Source: RYN-230 sp963717125 (GTDB lineage Bacteria > Actinomycetota > Actinomycetes > Streptosporangiales > Streptosporangiaceae). From it: a stretch of DNA of 64,000 nt. The first letter of the stretch is position 1. Every line of letters starts with the position of its first letter. Made by a program: the position numbers and the translations under genes. Shown in pieces: positions 33,224 to 42,730 of the stretch. The notes under the pieces are model-generated. The model was given only the letters and a program-made list of their open reading frames with translations. It had not been told where the DNA came from and did not search any database. Where the stretch lies: assembly GCA_963717125.1 (NCBI GenBank), contig CAVQVG010000004.1, positions 124,001-188,000 of the forward strand. The letters are read 5' to 3'.

Positions 33224-34627
33224 GCAGGTCAGCCCGGACAGCACGGGGTTGCTGCCGGTGACCACCATGCCCCAGGTGGTCGATCCGCCCACCGGGATGG
33301 CCCCGTTGTAGCTCTCGCTGCTCGCGGTGACCTGCTCGCCGGACTGGCTGACCGCGGCGTTCCACGAGTTGGTCACCGACTCGGCGGTGTCCGCGAAGGA
33401 GAAGCCCGCGGTCCAGGCGCTGCTCGCAGCCGTGCCCTGGTTGCCGACCGTGAGCTGCAACTGGTAGCCGCCGGACCAGGAGTTGGTCACCGCCGCGGTC
33501 AGCGTGCACCCACTGGCCGGCTGCGAGGTGCTGGTCGGGCTCGGGGACGGTGACGGGGTGGGGCTGCCGGTCGGGCTGGCCGGGCTGGTCGCGGTCGGAC
33601 TGGGGCTCGGCGAGCCGGTGGACGTCCCGCCGCCTCCCGACGTGGTGTAGCTGATCGGCGTATACGGAGCCGGGCAGCCGTCGGTGCAGCCCGCGGGCAG
33701 CGTGAAGTTGTACACCTCGCCGTTGTTGACCAGGTTGCCGGCGGCGTCGACGACCCGGATCTGGTACTGGGTGCCCGGGGTCCCGGCCCCGGTGGTCGGC
33801 GCGATGATGTAGTCGTCGCCCATGTCCGAGTCCATCTGCGCATCCGACCAGCTGCCGTTGGCGTAGTACTGCACGCCGTGGATCCCGTTCGGCAGGTGCG
33901 AGATGGCGATGGCCGGCCAGTACGGCTGCGCGCCCTGGATCGCGCCGATGCTGATGTCCCCGGTGTAGTTGGGCGCGGCGATGAACTGCCAGCTCACCTG
34001 GCGGTTGTTCCAGTGATCCGGGTACATGTTGCCGACCGGCTGGCCATTCAACACGAACTGGTTCAGCGAAGCCTGGGCCAGGTCCACGTGATACGGGTCG
34101 TCCTTGCACCACGCGTTGCCGTCGTCGCAGCTGTCGGCGACCACCATGTCCAGCGTCGCGCCGTTGTACTGGTCGCTGATCCAGGACCCGTTGCGGCAGA
34201 ACGGCTCGTTCGGCGCGCCGTCGTTGACCCCGGTGCAGTAGTTGCCGATGGTCACCTGGATCCAGCGCCCGCAGTTCAGCCCGTTGTCGAACATGCCGAT
34301 CTCACTGGCGTCCGCGGCCGGGATGGGCCGCGGCAGGTTGCTGTACACGCCGGGGGAGTTCTGCACGTTGAGCGCGAGGAAGTTCTGGCTGTCCAGGTCG
34401 GCTTGCGGCAGCCCGCAGCCGCCGTACGGCGAGCCCAGCCCGGAGAACCAGGTCGCGTTGCCGGTCACCGGTGAGGGCGTGCCGGATACGTCGATGGCAC
34501 TGGCTGGCAGCTGGGCGGCCAGCAGCATCGCAGCACAGCCCAGGAACGTGAGCGCGAGGACCGGCGCGCGCCAGATGCGCCGGCGCCGCGCGCGCACGGC
34601 CGGGGTTCTCGCTGCCCGTGCGTTCAC
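33212..34627 (-). CDS. Secreted expansin-like protein with C-terminal CBM2
   Basis: From GTG 34627 the product has a long signal peptide (RRRRIWRAPVLALTFLGCAA, AQLPASA). A six-stranded barrel follows (GNATWFSGLGSPYGGCG to VVADSCDDGNAWCKDDPYHVDL), typical of EXLX1-like expansins, then an expansin domain 2 with aromatic residues. A Ser/Thr/Pro linker and a family 2 cellulose-binding module (SGCTLTAAVTNSWSGGYQ, GMVVTGSNP) complete it. It should loosen cellulose without hydrolysis. A GGAGG site sits before an ATG (34658) in another frame, so the true start may differ. The gene overlaps the convergent propeller gene by 12 bases. Confidence 0.85.
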   Translation of the reverse strand: MNARAARTPAVRARRRRIWRAPVLALTFLGCAAMLLAAQLPASAIDVSGTPSPVTGNATWFSGLGSPYGGCGLPQADLDSQNFLALNVQNSPGVYSNLPRPIPAADASEIGMFDNGLNCGRWIQVTIGNYCTGVNDGAPNEPFCRNGSWISDQYNGATLDMVVADSCDDGNAWCKDDPYHVDLAQASLNQFVLNGQPVGNMYPDHWNNRQVSWQFIAAPNYTGDISIGAIQGAQPYWPAIAISHLPNGIHGVQYYANGSWSDAQMDSDMGDDYIIAPTTGAGTPGTQYQIRVVDAAGNLVNNGEVYNFTLPAGCTDGCPAPYTPISYTTSGGGGTSTGSPSPSPTATSPASPTGSPTPSPSPSPTSTSQPASGCTLTAAVTNSWSGGYQLQLTVGNQGTAASSAWTAGFSFADTAESVTNSWNAAVSQSGEQVTASSESYNGAIPVGGSTTWGMVVTGSNPVLSGLTCSLR

Positions 34628-34765
34628 TCGCCGTGCGTTTCGCTGCCCGTGTGAACATGGCCGCCTCCGGGTGAGGTCGCTGCTGCCACCGATGGCCCGG
34701 TCACGGTCCCTCGGTGGCCGCCCGCCCGGCAAGACGCGCCCGGTCACCGCCGACGGCGGCACAGG

Positions 34766-35200
34766 TCAGCGGCACACCGCGCGGGCCGCGTGCGTGAAAG
34801 CTTCGCGGGCTGGCTCGGGCTCAGTCCGGGTGCTGCGGCGGATCCCGGTCAGCTCGCGCACCGCGCGGAGCAGCGCATGCGCCAGGCCCAGGTACTGCCC
34901 TTCGGGGAAACCCGCCATCCGGTTGACCACACCTAGCCGGCGCAGCGCGCCGGCCACCACGTGCGGCGGCTCATCGGTCAGCGCCGCCCAGAGCAGGGCC
35001 TGCACCGTCCGCTGGCAGAACGTCCAGTCTTCCCCGGCCAGGTGGCTGGCCAGGTCCGGGATCAGGCCCACGACCTCGTAGTGCAGTTGCTCGGTGAACA
35101 CGTCCTCGAGCTGGGTCAGCCAGGCCGACGGGCGGATCACCCGCAGTACCCCCGGGGCGGGCGGGGTGATCGATGCGCTCTGGGTCAGACCGCTCATCAT
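34766..35200 (-). CDS. Globin-like small protein
   Basis: The all-helical 144-residue product resembles the globin core from LTQLEDVFTEQLHYEVVGLIP to the final helix GFPEGQYLGLAHALLRAVRELTG, which matches flavohemoglobin-type globins (G-x-x-P-E-x-Y-x-x-x-x-x-A-L-L). By alignment from memory the proximal His position appears to be Asn (GVVNRMAGF), so heme binding is doubtful. AAGGGGAG lies six bases before ATG 35200. It lies directly after the truncated symporter fragment. Moderate confidence in the fold, low in function. Confidence 0.5.
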   Translation of the reverse strand: MMSGLTQSASITPPAPGVLRVIRPSAWLTQLEDVFTEQLHYEVVGLIPDLASHLAGEDWTFCQRTVQALLWAALTDEPPHVVAGALRRLGVVNRMAGFPEGQYLGLAHALLRAVRELTGIRRSTRTEPEPAREAFTHAARAVCR

Positions 35201-35234
35201 GGCCAACTCCCCTTCCGGCTAACTCCGCGCCACT

Positions 35235-35549
35235 GGCCAGCCAGGACACCAGGAACCCGATGGAGTAGAGGAAGCCGTCGTAGCCATCCAGGGCAATGGC
35301 GCCCGCGATGCCCAGGAATGACGCGGCCGACAGGTAGTCACCGCCGATCGCGATGCCGTTCTGCGGGCCGGTGAAGGCCCGCCCACCTGCGTAGTAATCG
35401 GTGGTGGTCTGGTTCTTCCCGGCCACCCGGAGCGCGATGACCAGGGTCACCAGGACGAAGAAGGCGAAGAAGGCGAAGAAGGCGACGTTGACCGCTGGCC
35501 GGCCGATGGCCTCGGCCGCCAGCGTCCCTCCTGCCGCCATCCCGGTCAC
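35235..35549 (-). pseudogene. Truncated cation/acetate symporter (ActP-like)
   Basis: The frame starts with GTG overlapping the DUF485 stop (GTGA) and encodes the first 105 residues of an ActP-type sodium:solute symporter. It holds the first membrane helix with FFAFFAFFVLVTLVIAL, then KNQTTTDYYAGGRAFTGPQNGIAIGGDYLSAASFLG and LYSIGFLVSWLA. After about 35235 the similarity ends abruptly and the frame runs into the globin-like gene. About 400 residues are missing. A 9-bp repeat inside it (35456-35485) encodes the FFA repeats. Deletion is the simplest explanation. Confidence 0.8.
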
Positions 35550-35893
35550 CGCGCTCGGCCTGAGTGCAGCCGTTGCCGCAGCCGCCCGGAGAGCGGGTCG
35601 AATTTCCGCCGCGCCCACCGGTTGTACCCCATGGTGATGCCGAAGGTAGAGACGAACTGCAGCACGCCGAAGCACAGCCCGATGTTGACGTCACCGAACA
35701 CGCTGATCCGCATGAATCCCGGCGCGAATACGGCTACCAGCACGTAGAGGAAGTACCAGCCGATGAAGAGCGCCGTGACCGGGACCACGAACGAAGCAAA
35801 GCGCCGCCGCAGCGTCCGGAACTCCCGGCTGCGGTGGGCGACTTCGTAACCGCTCCCGCTCCCGCTTCCGCGGCTGGATTGCGTGACGGACAT
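35546..35893 (-). CDS. DUF485 inner membrane protein
   Basis: The product is a small protein with two membrane helices separated by a polar turn (VVPVTALFIGWYFLYVLVAVFAPGFM and VNIGLCFGVLQFVSTFGITMGYNRWA), as in YjcH/DUF485. ATG 35893 follows AAAGGAA. DUF485 genes nearly always precede actP symporter genes, as here, but the symporter is truncated, so this gene may have lost its partner. Confidence 0.88.
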   Translation of the reverse strand: MSVTQSSRGSGSGSGYEVAHRSREFRTLRRRFASFVVPVTALFIGWYFLYVLVAVFAPGFMRISVFGDVNIGLCFGVLQFVSTFGITMGYNRWARRKFDPLSGRLRQRLHSGRAR

Positions 35894-36242
35894 GCCGCGT
35901 TCCTTTCCGAGCAGCACGGTACATCCGTCGTTGTTCGCACTAAGGTACTTCGCGCCAATACAGCAATTTTTGAGACTTCTTGACTAAAGTTTCGGTCCGT
36001 GCGCCGACCTGTTAATCCGGTCATCCGGGCATATAACGGATATAGGTCAACCGAAAGCTAGAGCGCACTAACCCGAAAGTAAGATCCGGCGATCCCGCAC
36101 CCATCACCGTCTGAATAACACTTTACCCCACTGAAAATCCCCCATGAAAACCCCATTCCCCGCCCTCCCCATCCCGCACCACTCACCACTCACCACCGCC
36201 CCACCAACCGCCACCCAGTGCGCCCGTAGACTCCGCCTCCTT
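35894..36242. other. AT-richer intergenic region with a C-rich, G-poor tract
   Basis: I see no gene. The first part is AT-rich for this genome and probably contains the DUF485 promoter. From about 36120 to 36230 the plus strand is almost without G and has runs of C, including 36151-36175 with five C-runs. The element's left repeat begins at 36243. Confidence 0.6.
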
Positions 36243-36292
36243 CGTGATCAACCGATTGCTGTCGTCATAGGGACACATGCGGAGTCTGAACT
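36243..36292 (+). repeat. Left 50-bp terminal inverted repeat
   Basis: The sequence matches the reverse complement of 46144-46193 at 43 of 50 positions without gaps. It contains the last codons and stop of the recombinase gene. Its conserved blocks are CGTGATCAAC, ATAGGGACACATG and GAGTCTGAACT. Confidence 0.85.
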
Positions 36293-38288
36293 GAGGTCTC
36301 TGGTGTCGTCGCCGGCGTTGTGGCTGTCGTGGATGATGGCGGCGACGGTGGCGGGGGTGCTGGTGGTGATGGTGGCGCGGTAGGTGGCCTGGCTGGTGTC
36401 GTGCTTGTAGACGATGCTGATGTCGAATGCCTGATACAGGCGGCGGCGCAGCTTGGGCGGCAGCTCGGCCAGGATGGCCGGGATGATCGGGAGGGCGTCC
36501 AGGAGTTCGGGGCTGATCAGCCGGGCGTGCTGGCTGCTGAGCGCGGTCAGCTCGGTCTTGATCTGGGCGCGTTCGGTTTCAAGTTCGGTGAAGCGTTCTA
36601 GGTGGCGTTCGCGCATGGCCTTGATGGCTTTGGGGTCGGCGGTGCTGGTGGCGAGGGCTTCCATCTCGTCGGTTCGGGCCTTCTCGGCTGCGTCGATCTG
36701 CCGGAGCCGGCGGTCGCAGCCGGCGGCGTGCTTTTCTGTGCGGGCGGCGTCGGCGGCGGCGTTGGCGGGGAGCAGGTCGGCGAGCAGCGCGGCGCGTTCG
36801 GGGCCAAAGATCCACTCGTCAAAGAACTGGGCCAGGGCGGCGTACAGGTGGTCTTCGCGGATGGTGACGGTGCGGGGGTGGTCGGGGGCGGCGGCGGCGT
36901 GGCGGGGGTTGCGGGTGTCGTGGGGGCACAGGTAGTAGGTGCCGGTGGTGCGGGTGACGCCGCACATCCGCCGTTTGCACGCGCGGTGGCGGATCAGGGA
37001 CCGCAGTTCGTAGGTGTGCCGGGCCAGCGGGTGCGCGGGCTCGCCGGGTTCGCCGGGGATGGATTCGCGGCCGTAGCTGACGGCCTGGGCGGCGTCGACA
37101 GTTCCCGGGTGATGATCGCCGGGTGGGCGGGTTCGGGTGACCAGATCCACTGCTCGGGTGGGTTGAGGCGGCGGCCGCGCCGGCCGCGGTGCCGGTGTTG
37201 GCGTAGCGGTTCCACACCATGTGCCCGGTGTACTTCGGGTTGCTGCAAGATCGCGTAGACGCCCGTGCTCGGTCCAGGTGTCGCCTTTGGGTGGCGGGTA
37301 GGTGTCGTGGTCGGCGTTCAGCCGGTGCGGTGATGGTGGTGATCCCGGCCTTCTCGTTTGCGCGCCAGGTGAAGATCTGCGCCACCGTGGCGGCGGGCAC
37401 CGGGTCCAGCACCAGGCGGGTCTTGGTGCGGCCCTGGGCGGCCTTGGCCGGGACCGGGTGCGGGCACACGCTGCGGCGGCGTAGCCGTAGGGCGGGCGGC
37501 CGATGTTCCACCCGGCCAGCGTGTGCTCACGCAGTCCTTGCCACGCTTTCTTCTTGATCTGGAGCCGGAACCATTCCGCCACGCCCTGCTTGACCCGGCG
37601 GATCAGGATGGTGGTGGGGTTGATGCCTTCAACGTCGATCGGCTCATCGGTGGCGAACAGCGGCACCCCGGCGGCGGCCAGTTCCTTCTCCAGTTTCAGC
37701 GCGTTGAACGTGTCCCGGCCGGACCGCTCGATGTCTTCGCACATCACCACGGCGAAGCGGGGGCTCGGGGCTGGCGGCTTCGGCGAGCAGGTCGGCTAGG
37801 CCGCCGTCGCGGGGGATGCCGATGTCGGGGAACAGTTCGTGGGCGGTGCCGTGGCCGCGCTGCTCCAGGTCCAGGCCGCCGGATTCGATGTCCCAGTACC
37901 AGGCGGAGATGAACCACCCGGCGGGCAGGTGGGCCTGCACTTCGCGGGCCTGCCGGCGCAGCGACGCTACCGGGTCTTGCATGACCAGGGTGGAGGTCCG
38001 GCCGGTGAACGCGACCGGGACCGGGCCGGTGCCGGTCAGGTCGGTGGTAGCCGGTGGTGGCGGTGTGCCCATTGCAAGTATCTCCTTGATCGCCTCGGCC
38101 TGGCGGGCGTCAACCTGGGCGGCGTCCGGGCCATCCACCACCCGCACCGTCCATTTGACTTTCAGCCCGCCGGCGTTTTCCATTCCATCCCTATAATAGC
38201 TGTAAATGGCTCCACGCGGAATATCCGCTGGCGAATTACCGGCCTGTTCTTTTCCGCCGTCCGGGTCTTTCTGTGGCGTGGTTCCCAT
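36248..38288 (-). pseudogene. Large serine recombinase, multiple frameshifts
   Basis: The N-terminal catalytic part reads VAFTGRTSTLVMQDPVASLRRQ, where the Ser of RTST is the likely nucleophile. Then MCEDIERSGRDTFNALKLE, the recombinase domain (LAGWNIGRPPYGYA, PKYTGHMVWNRYA), a zinc-ribbon region (CKRRMCGVTRTTGTYYLCP) and a coiled coil follow, as in actinobacterial integrases of about 650 residues. These parts lie in different frames. I count shifts near 37760 (a C5 run), 37485, 37328, 37265, 37245, 37165 and 37105. A start at ATG 38183, behind a TATTAT box, is equally plausible. The gene's end lies within the left repeat. Confidence 0.8.
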
Positions 38289-38596
38289 GGCGTAACCTGC
38301 TTCCTGCCTGCGGGTTTACCGCTGCTGGCCTGACTGCCCAGTGTGGGCGCGGCCATTATCTGAATTACCGGAGTGGTTTTCTTCTGGCGTGTTCGTGGCC
38401 ATGTGCGGGCGGCGCGCGGTAGCTGGGACGTGCGCCCGGCACTGGGTGTGGAACCGGACCCCCCGCCCCCGGATAGGTGCCGTGAACTGCGGGAGGGCGG
38501 GCGTGTCAAGGGTTGCGGAGCGCCCTTTACACGCCCGCCTGGACGCGGACAATCGACGGCCCGGGGGCCACACCTGTACCGCGGCGGGGTTCACCG
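38289..38596. other. Non-coding gap between transfer operon and recombinase
   Basis: I find no supported gene. It contains a strong hairpin at 38496-38539 and GC-rich sequence. It could hold the transfer-operon terminator or a transfer origin. Confidence 0.5.
38496..38539 (-). terminator. Long hairpin downstream of the transfer operon
   Basis: Arms GGCGGGCGTGT and ACACGCCCGCC (11 bp) continue, after one mismatch, into AAGGG/CCCTT around a 10-base loop. It lies 58 bases after the J-domain gene stop. There is no U-run, which is common for actinobacterial terminators; an origin or processing site is an alternative. Confidence 0.5.
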
Positions 38597-39090
38597 TCAC
38601 CGGCCCGGCGGCGGGGCCAGGTCCCCCCGCCCGGACAGCACCGCCCAGATCACCAGGCCGGTGATCACTCCCGCTGCCGCCGGGCCACCCGCACCCGACT
38701 GGGCTGCGATCCCGGCCAGGAAGGCCGCAGCCAGCACGCGCAGGGCCAGCCGCCACGGGCGGCCATGCCAGATGCGCGCCGGGAGCAGCAGCAGCGCGCG
38801 GGCCGCCCCCAGGCCGGGCGCGGCAGGCCGCATCCAGGCCGGGCGGGCGGCCGGTGCTGGGCGGCTGGCCTCATCAGGTCGGCGTATGCCTCCGACCGTC
38901 CCCACGGCGTGCGCAGCACCGCGTAGGCGGCGGACGCGGCAGCGTAGGCGGCCGGGTTCCCGCCGCCGGGCCGGTCGGGGTGGGTGGCGGCAGCCACCGT
39001 GCGCCAGGCGGCGCGGACCTGCTCGTCGGACAGGTCGGGCCGGGCGGGCAGGCCGAGCGCGGCGAACGGGTCGGTGGCGTGGCTGGTCAT
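38597..39090 (-). pseudogene. J-domain membrane protein, one frameshift
   Basis: The first 70 residues are a DnaJ-like J domain with the HPD tripeptide in ATHPDRPGGG. Near 38850 the frame shifts, and the continuation in another frame gives two hydrophobic segments (RLALRVLAAAFLAGIAAQSG, AAAGVITGLVIWAVLSG) ending at 38597. AGGAGG precedes ATG 39090, which overlaps the transfer ATPase stop by four bases. Such J proteins are frequent in actinomycete conjugative elements, perhaps to help assemble the transfer pore. Confidence 0.65.
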
Positions 39091-40956
39091 GTGCGGGCCT
39101 CCTGCCCGAACGCGTCATCCAGCGCCGCTGGCGCCGCCGGTCGTGCAGGCTCAGGTTCAGGCCGGGCGGCGGCGGGCGGGATGACCACGGCAGGCGCGGG
39201 CTGGGGTGGCGGGAGCGGGAGGGGTGAGGGGTGGGGGCGGGCGATCTGGACCCAGGTGCAGCCCCCGCCGTGGATGTAGGCGGCCTGCCCGGTGTCCAGG
39301 CCACGGGCGATCTGCGGGTCGACCGTCCAGGCGTGCTGGACGCGGGAGGACCCTTCGTCGCCCCACATGCCGCCGATGACCTTGGTCGCGGTCTCCACCA
39401 TCCGCCGCGTGCCGGCCAGCTCGCAGACCGGCTGGGGGTAGGGGGTGCGCAGCAGCCACATGCCGCCGTCAGCGGTGGCGGCGATCCGGTACCGCTCATC
39501 CTCGTCCGCCCCGAGTCCCTGCCAGGACTGCGCGGACACCTGCACGCCGATCCCCAGCGACCGGCCGCGTTCGTAGAGCTGCCACAGCGGCACCCGCCCG
39601 GAGACGGCGGAGTAGTCGTCGCAGGCCAGCAGGATGGCGCGGGGCTCGCTGGTGGTGCTGGTGGCCAGCGCGGCGGCCAGCTCGACTAGGGCCATGGCCT
39701 GCGCCTCGGCGACCGAGGGTTCCCGGGTGCCTTCCAGGATGAAATACCAGGCGTCCGCGTCGGCCAGGTTCCCCGGCCCGTCCAGCGCCGGGCCGAGCCG
39801 CGACAGCAGGGTGCGGTAGCGCAGGCCGATGTCGGGGAGCTGGGCCCGGGCGGCCGGCACGGCGGCCAGCCGGGACGGGTCCCCCGCGTAGGCGGCGTCG
39901 AGCCAGGCGGCGTCCAGCCGGGCCAGGAACTCCGCGCCGTTGGCGGGTGGTCCGGGTGGGGCGGTGACGGCCAGGGTCAGCACGGCCTGGGTGACGTCCG
40001 CGTAGTAGGCGGCGTCCCCGGTGCCGGTGTCGATCATCTGGAACAGGGTGACGGCGAGGTCGCGGGGCGGCAGGTCCCACAGCGAGATCGTGGCCTCATC
40101 CGGCCAGACCGCCACCCGGCCGCCCGGTGGCGTGGAGCAGGCGGCGGGTGCGGGCGGCTTTGGCGCGGGAGTCGGGGCCGCCTTTGCAGTCCAGCACCAG
40201 CAGCAGCGGGCGCGCCGCGCCTGGCGACAGGTGGGCGTGGCGGGCGGCGGCGTACCACCCGGCCCAGGTCCGCATCATCAGGTTCGTCTTCCCGCTGCCG
40301 GACGCGCCGATGACGACCTGATGCCGGCCCATCGCCGTGTGCGGGACGGTGGCGGCGGGGTGCCAGCGGTGGCCGACGGCGCGGATGGTCGCGCCCATCA
40401 CCACCCGCCCACGCCGGTCGGTGAGGGGGACGGTGCCGGGGGCGGTGATGCGGGCGCGGGCGGTGCGGGCCTGCCTGCGCCACTGCCGCGCGTCGAACAC
40501 GACAGGGGCGGTGGCGGTGCGGCCGGTGATGCCGGTTTCGATGGCGTAGATCCGCCATGCCCACGCAGTGCCCGCTGCGCAGAGCGCCGCGGGCACCGCC
40601 ACCGGGGCGCACAGCACAAACGCCGCCAGGACATGCCCGTGTCTGGGCCAGGTGCCAGGCGTGCTGCCAGTCGTGGAACGGCGCGTAGGCCAGGCCGCGC
40701 CAGGTGCGGGCGCTGTAACGCCCGGGCGGCCAGGTAGACGCCGGTCATGGGCAGCGACCAGGCGGCGGCGCGCCACAGCTTGGCGGGGGGCCAGCCGCGC
40801 AGCCACGCGCCCGCGATACGCCACGGCGGCCACGAGGGTGATGGGCGCGGCGGCGATGAGGATGGCGGCGGTCACCAGCCAGCGGAGTACCCGCCACGCG
40901 GCGCGCAGCGCCCACAGCAGGAGCTGGAAGCGCAGGTAGGCCCAGAAGGTCACCAT
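39087..40956 (-). pseudogene. FtsK/TraB-type DNA transfer ATPase, about four frameshifts
   Basis: From ATG 40956 (GGAGG upstream) the protein has membrane helices (LRWLVTAAILIAAAPITLVAAVAY, AAFVLCAPVAVPAALCAAGTAW). A P-loop ATPase follows with Walker A GASGSGKTNLM and Walker B LLLVLD. The later half (VWPDEATISLWDLPPRDLAV, LLACDDYSAVSG, TADGGMWLLRTP) lies in another frame. Extra bases near 40810, 40712, 40640 and 40118 explain all breaks and restore segments such as YAPFHDWQHAW. The TraB class moves double-stranded DNA between mycelia in actinomycete elements. As it stands it cannot be made whole. Confidence 0.75.
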
Positions 40957-41013
40957 GCACGCCTCCGCTGGCAGGTCCCGCACCGTGACCCGGGCCTGGA
41001 ATGGGCGGGCAGG

Positions 41014-41712
41014 CTAGCGCTGGCGCGCTGTGACGACGCTGCGCGCGGCCGGGCTGGTCAGGTAGACGGCCCGGTCATAGCGCGGCCGGTCATGGGCGGG
41101 CGCGGCGGGGCTGTAGCCCCGGCGGCGGTCCAGCAGGGCGGCCATGATGGTGGTGGTGCGGGCCAGCGGCTTGGGGGTCAGCTCGACCTCGATGGCCCAG
41201 CGTTCGCCGGGGTAGGGGCTGGCGGGGGTCTCGGGCCAGGACACCTCGGCGTCGGGGATGTGGCCGGTGGGGACCCGGCCGCCGATCGCGGCGCGGATCC
41301 GCCGTTCCGATCGCCACCACGGCTGCCCGGCCTGCCCGGCGTCGCTGGCTTCCAGCGCCAGGCGGGCGGCGAGGACGGCGCGCAGGTGCGCCAGCCGGCC
41401 CAGCGACGGGCCGGGACGCCGCGAAGCGCAGGCCGGTGGCGTCCAGGCCGGGGCGGGTCAGCCAGCACCACGCCGGCCCGGGCCAAGCCGGCCGGTCTCG
41501 GCGTAGCCGGCGGCGCGCCAGCGGGCGGCGATGCCGCGCAGCCGGTCGGCCCGCACGTCCAGGTAGGCGGCGAGCAGGTCATAGGGTGCGCCGTACATTT
41601 CGCCGCACAGCATCAGCCCGGCGATATCCCGCTCGCTGATGCGCACGCTGCCCGCATCGGACCGGCGGGTAGGCGCGGGCGGGGCGAGCTGTCCGGCGGT
41701 GTCCTGGTGCAC
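41014..41712 (-). pseudogene. Replication-relaxation-like element protein, two frameshifts
   Basis: The opening (ISERDIAGLMLCGEMYGAPYD, VRADRLRGIAARWRAAGY) is a winged-helix-like region common in actinomycete integrative elements. A one-base loss near 41482 and a one-base gain near 41411 separate it from the rest: WWRSERRIRAAIGGRVPTG, then WAIEVELTPKPLARTTTIMAAL and VYLTSPAARSVV. The IEVELTPK segment has the look of a nuclease-fold strand. GTG 41712 has AAGGGGAG upstream. The role is unknown, perhaps in replication or transfer. Confidence 0.65.
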
Positions 41713-41820
41713 AGAGGCTCCCCTTGCCTTTCGTCTGTGCGGCCAGTGTGCGCGTCGGTGGTTGCACGGTTGCTTGATGGAATCCTTGTCTGCCTGGTCA
41801 GCGCGGTCCTGGCAGGGTGG

Positions 41821-42723
41821 TTACCGGTCCAGTTCCTTGGCTGTGGTGAGCAGTAGATCCCGGGTGGCGGGCTCGTCCAGGGCTGCGGCTGCGATGCCGG
41901 TCCAGACGTCCTTGTAGCGGTGGATCTCACCGGGCTGTTCCAGGTACAGCGCCCCGGTGAAGCCCGGCACGTACACGACGGGCGGTTCGGTGTCCTGCCC
42001 GTCGCCGCTGGCCGGGAACCGCAAGATCGCGAACGGGCCGGACAGCACGCCGCCATGCAGCCCGGCGCGCAGTGGCACGACGCGGATACTGACATGGGGC
42101 AGCATCGCGGCATCGGCTAGTTGGGTCAGCTGGCCGGCCATAATCTGCGGGCCGCCGACCGGCCGGTGCAGCACTGCTTCGCCGAGGAGCACCTGTGCGG
42201 CCAGTGGGGCGGTCACCCGCATCAGCAGGGCCTGCCGGGCGACCCGGACCTGGACCCGCCGGGCCAGCTCCTGCTCGCACAGGCCAGGGTGTTCGGCCCG
42301 CAGCACCGCGCGGGCATAGCCGGCGGTCTGCAGTAGGCCGGGGAAAAGCTCCGGCTCGTAGCGCTGCACCCGGCAGGCGGCTTCCTCCAGCCCGAGATAC
42401 AGGTCGAGCCAGTCCGGGATGACCTCGCCGTGCGGGTGCCACCACCCGGTTGACTTGGTCTCCCGGGCCAGTACCATCAGCCCCTGGGTAACCTCGGCGG
42501 TGGCTCCGTACACCCGGCACATCGCTTCCACATCCAGGCTGCGCAGCGTTGTCTGGCCGGTTTCGATCCGCCACAACTTGGGCTCGGACCACTCCAGTGC
42601 CTGCGCGGCCAGCTTGGTCGTCAGCTTGGCCTGGTTGCGCAGCGCGCGCAGGTGCCGCCCGAGCTGCCGGCGGGGCACTGTAGGGCCAGTCATCGCCCCG
42701 GCGGGGGGTGGTGTGGTGGTCAT
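41821..42723 (-). CDS. XRE-family regulator with DUF5753 domain
   Basis: The intact 300-residue protein has a Cro/C1 helix-turn-helix in residues 18-75 (LGRHLRALRNQAKLTTKLAAQ, WSEPKLWRIETGQTT). The DUF5753 domain covers the remainder (YEPELFPGLLQTAGYARAVL, VSIRVVPLRAGLHGG, VVYVPGFTGALYLEQPGEI). Proteins of this group often work with small DUF397 or WhiB-like partners in Streptomyces development; none is visible here. It is part of the minus-strand element operon. Confidence 0.9.
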   Translation of the reverse strand: MTTTPPPAGAMTGPTVPRRQLGRHLRALRNQAKLTTKLAAQALEWSEPKLWRIETGQTTLRSLDVEAMCRVYGATAEVTQGLMVLARETKSTGWWHPHGEVIPDWLDLYLGLEEAACRVQRYEPELFPGLLQTAGYARAVLRAEHPGLCEQELARRVQVRVARQALLMRVTAPLAAQVLLGEAVLHRPVGGPQIMAGQLTQLADAAMLPHVSIRVVPLRAGLHGGVLSGPFAILRFPASGDGQDTEPPVVYVPGFTGALYLEQPGEIHRYKDVWTGIAAAALDEPATRDLLLTTAKELDR

Positions 42724-42730
42724 GGCGGAC

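Noticed and set aside
36144..36383. A 79-codon plus-strand gene crossing the left repeat
   Set aside because: It has no ribosome binding site, runs through the low-complexity C-rich tract and then antisense to the recombinase. Only the short segment in the repeat looks conserved, and it is discussed as a finding.
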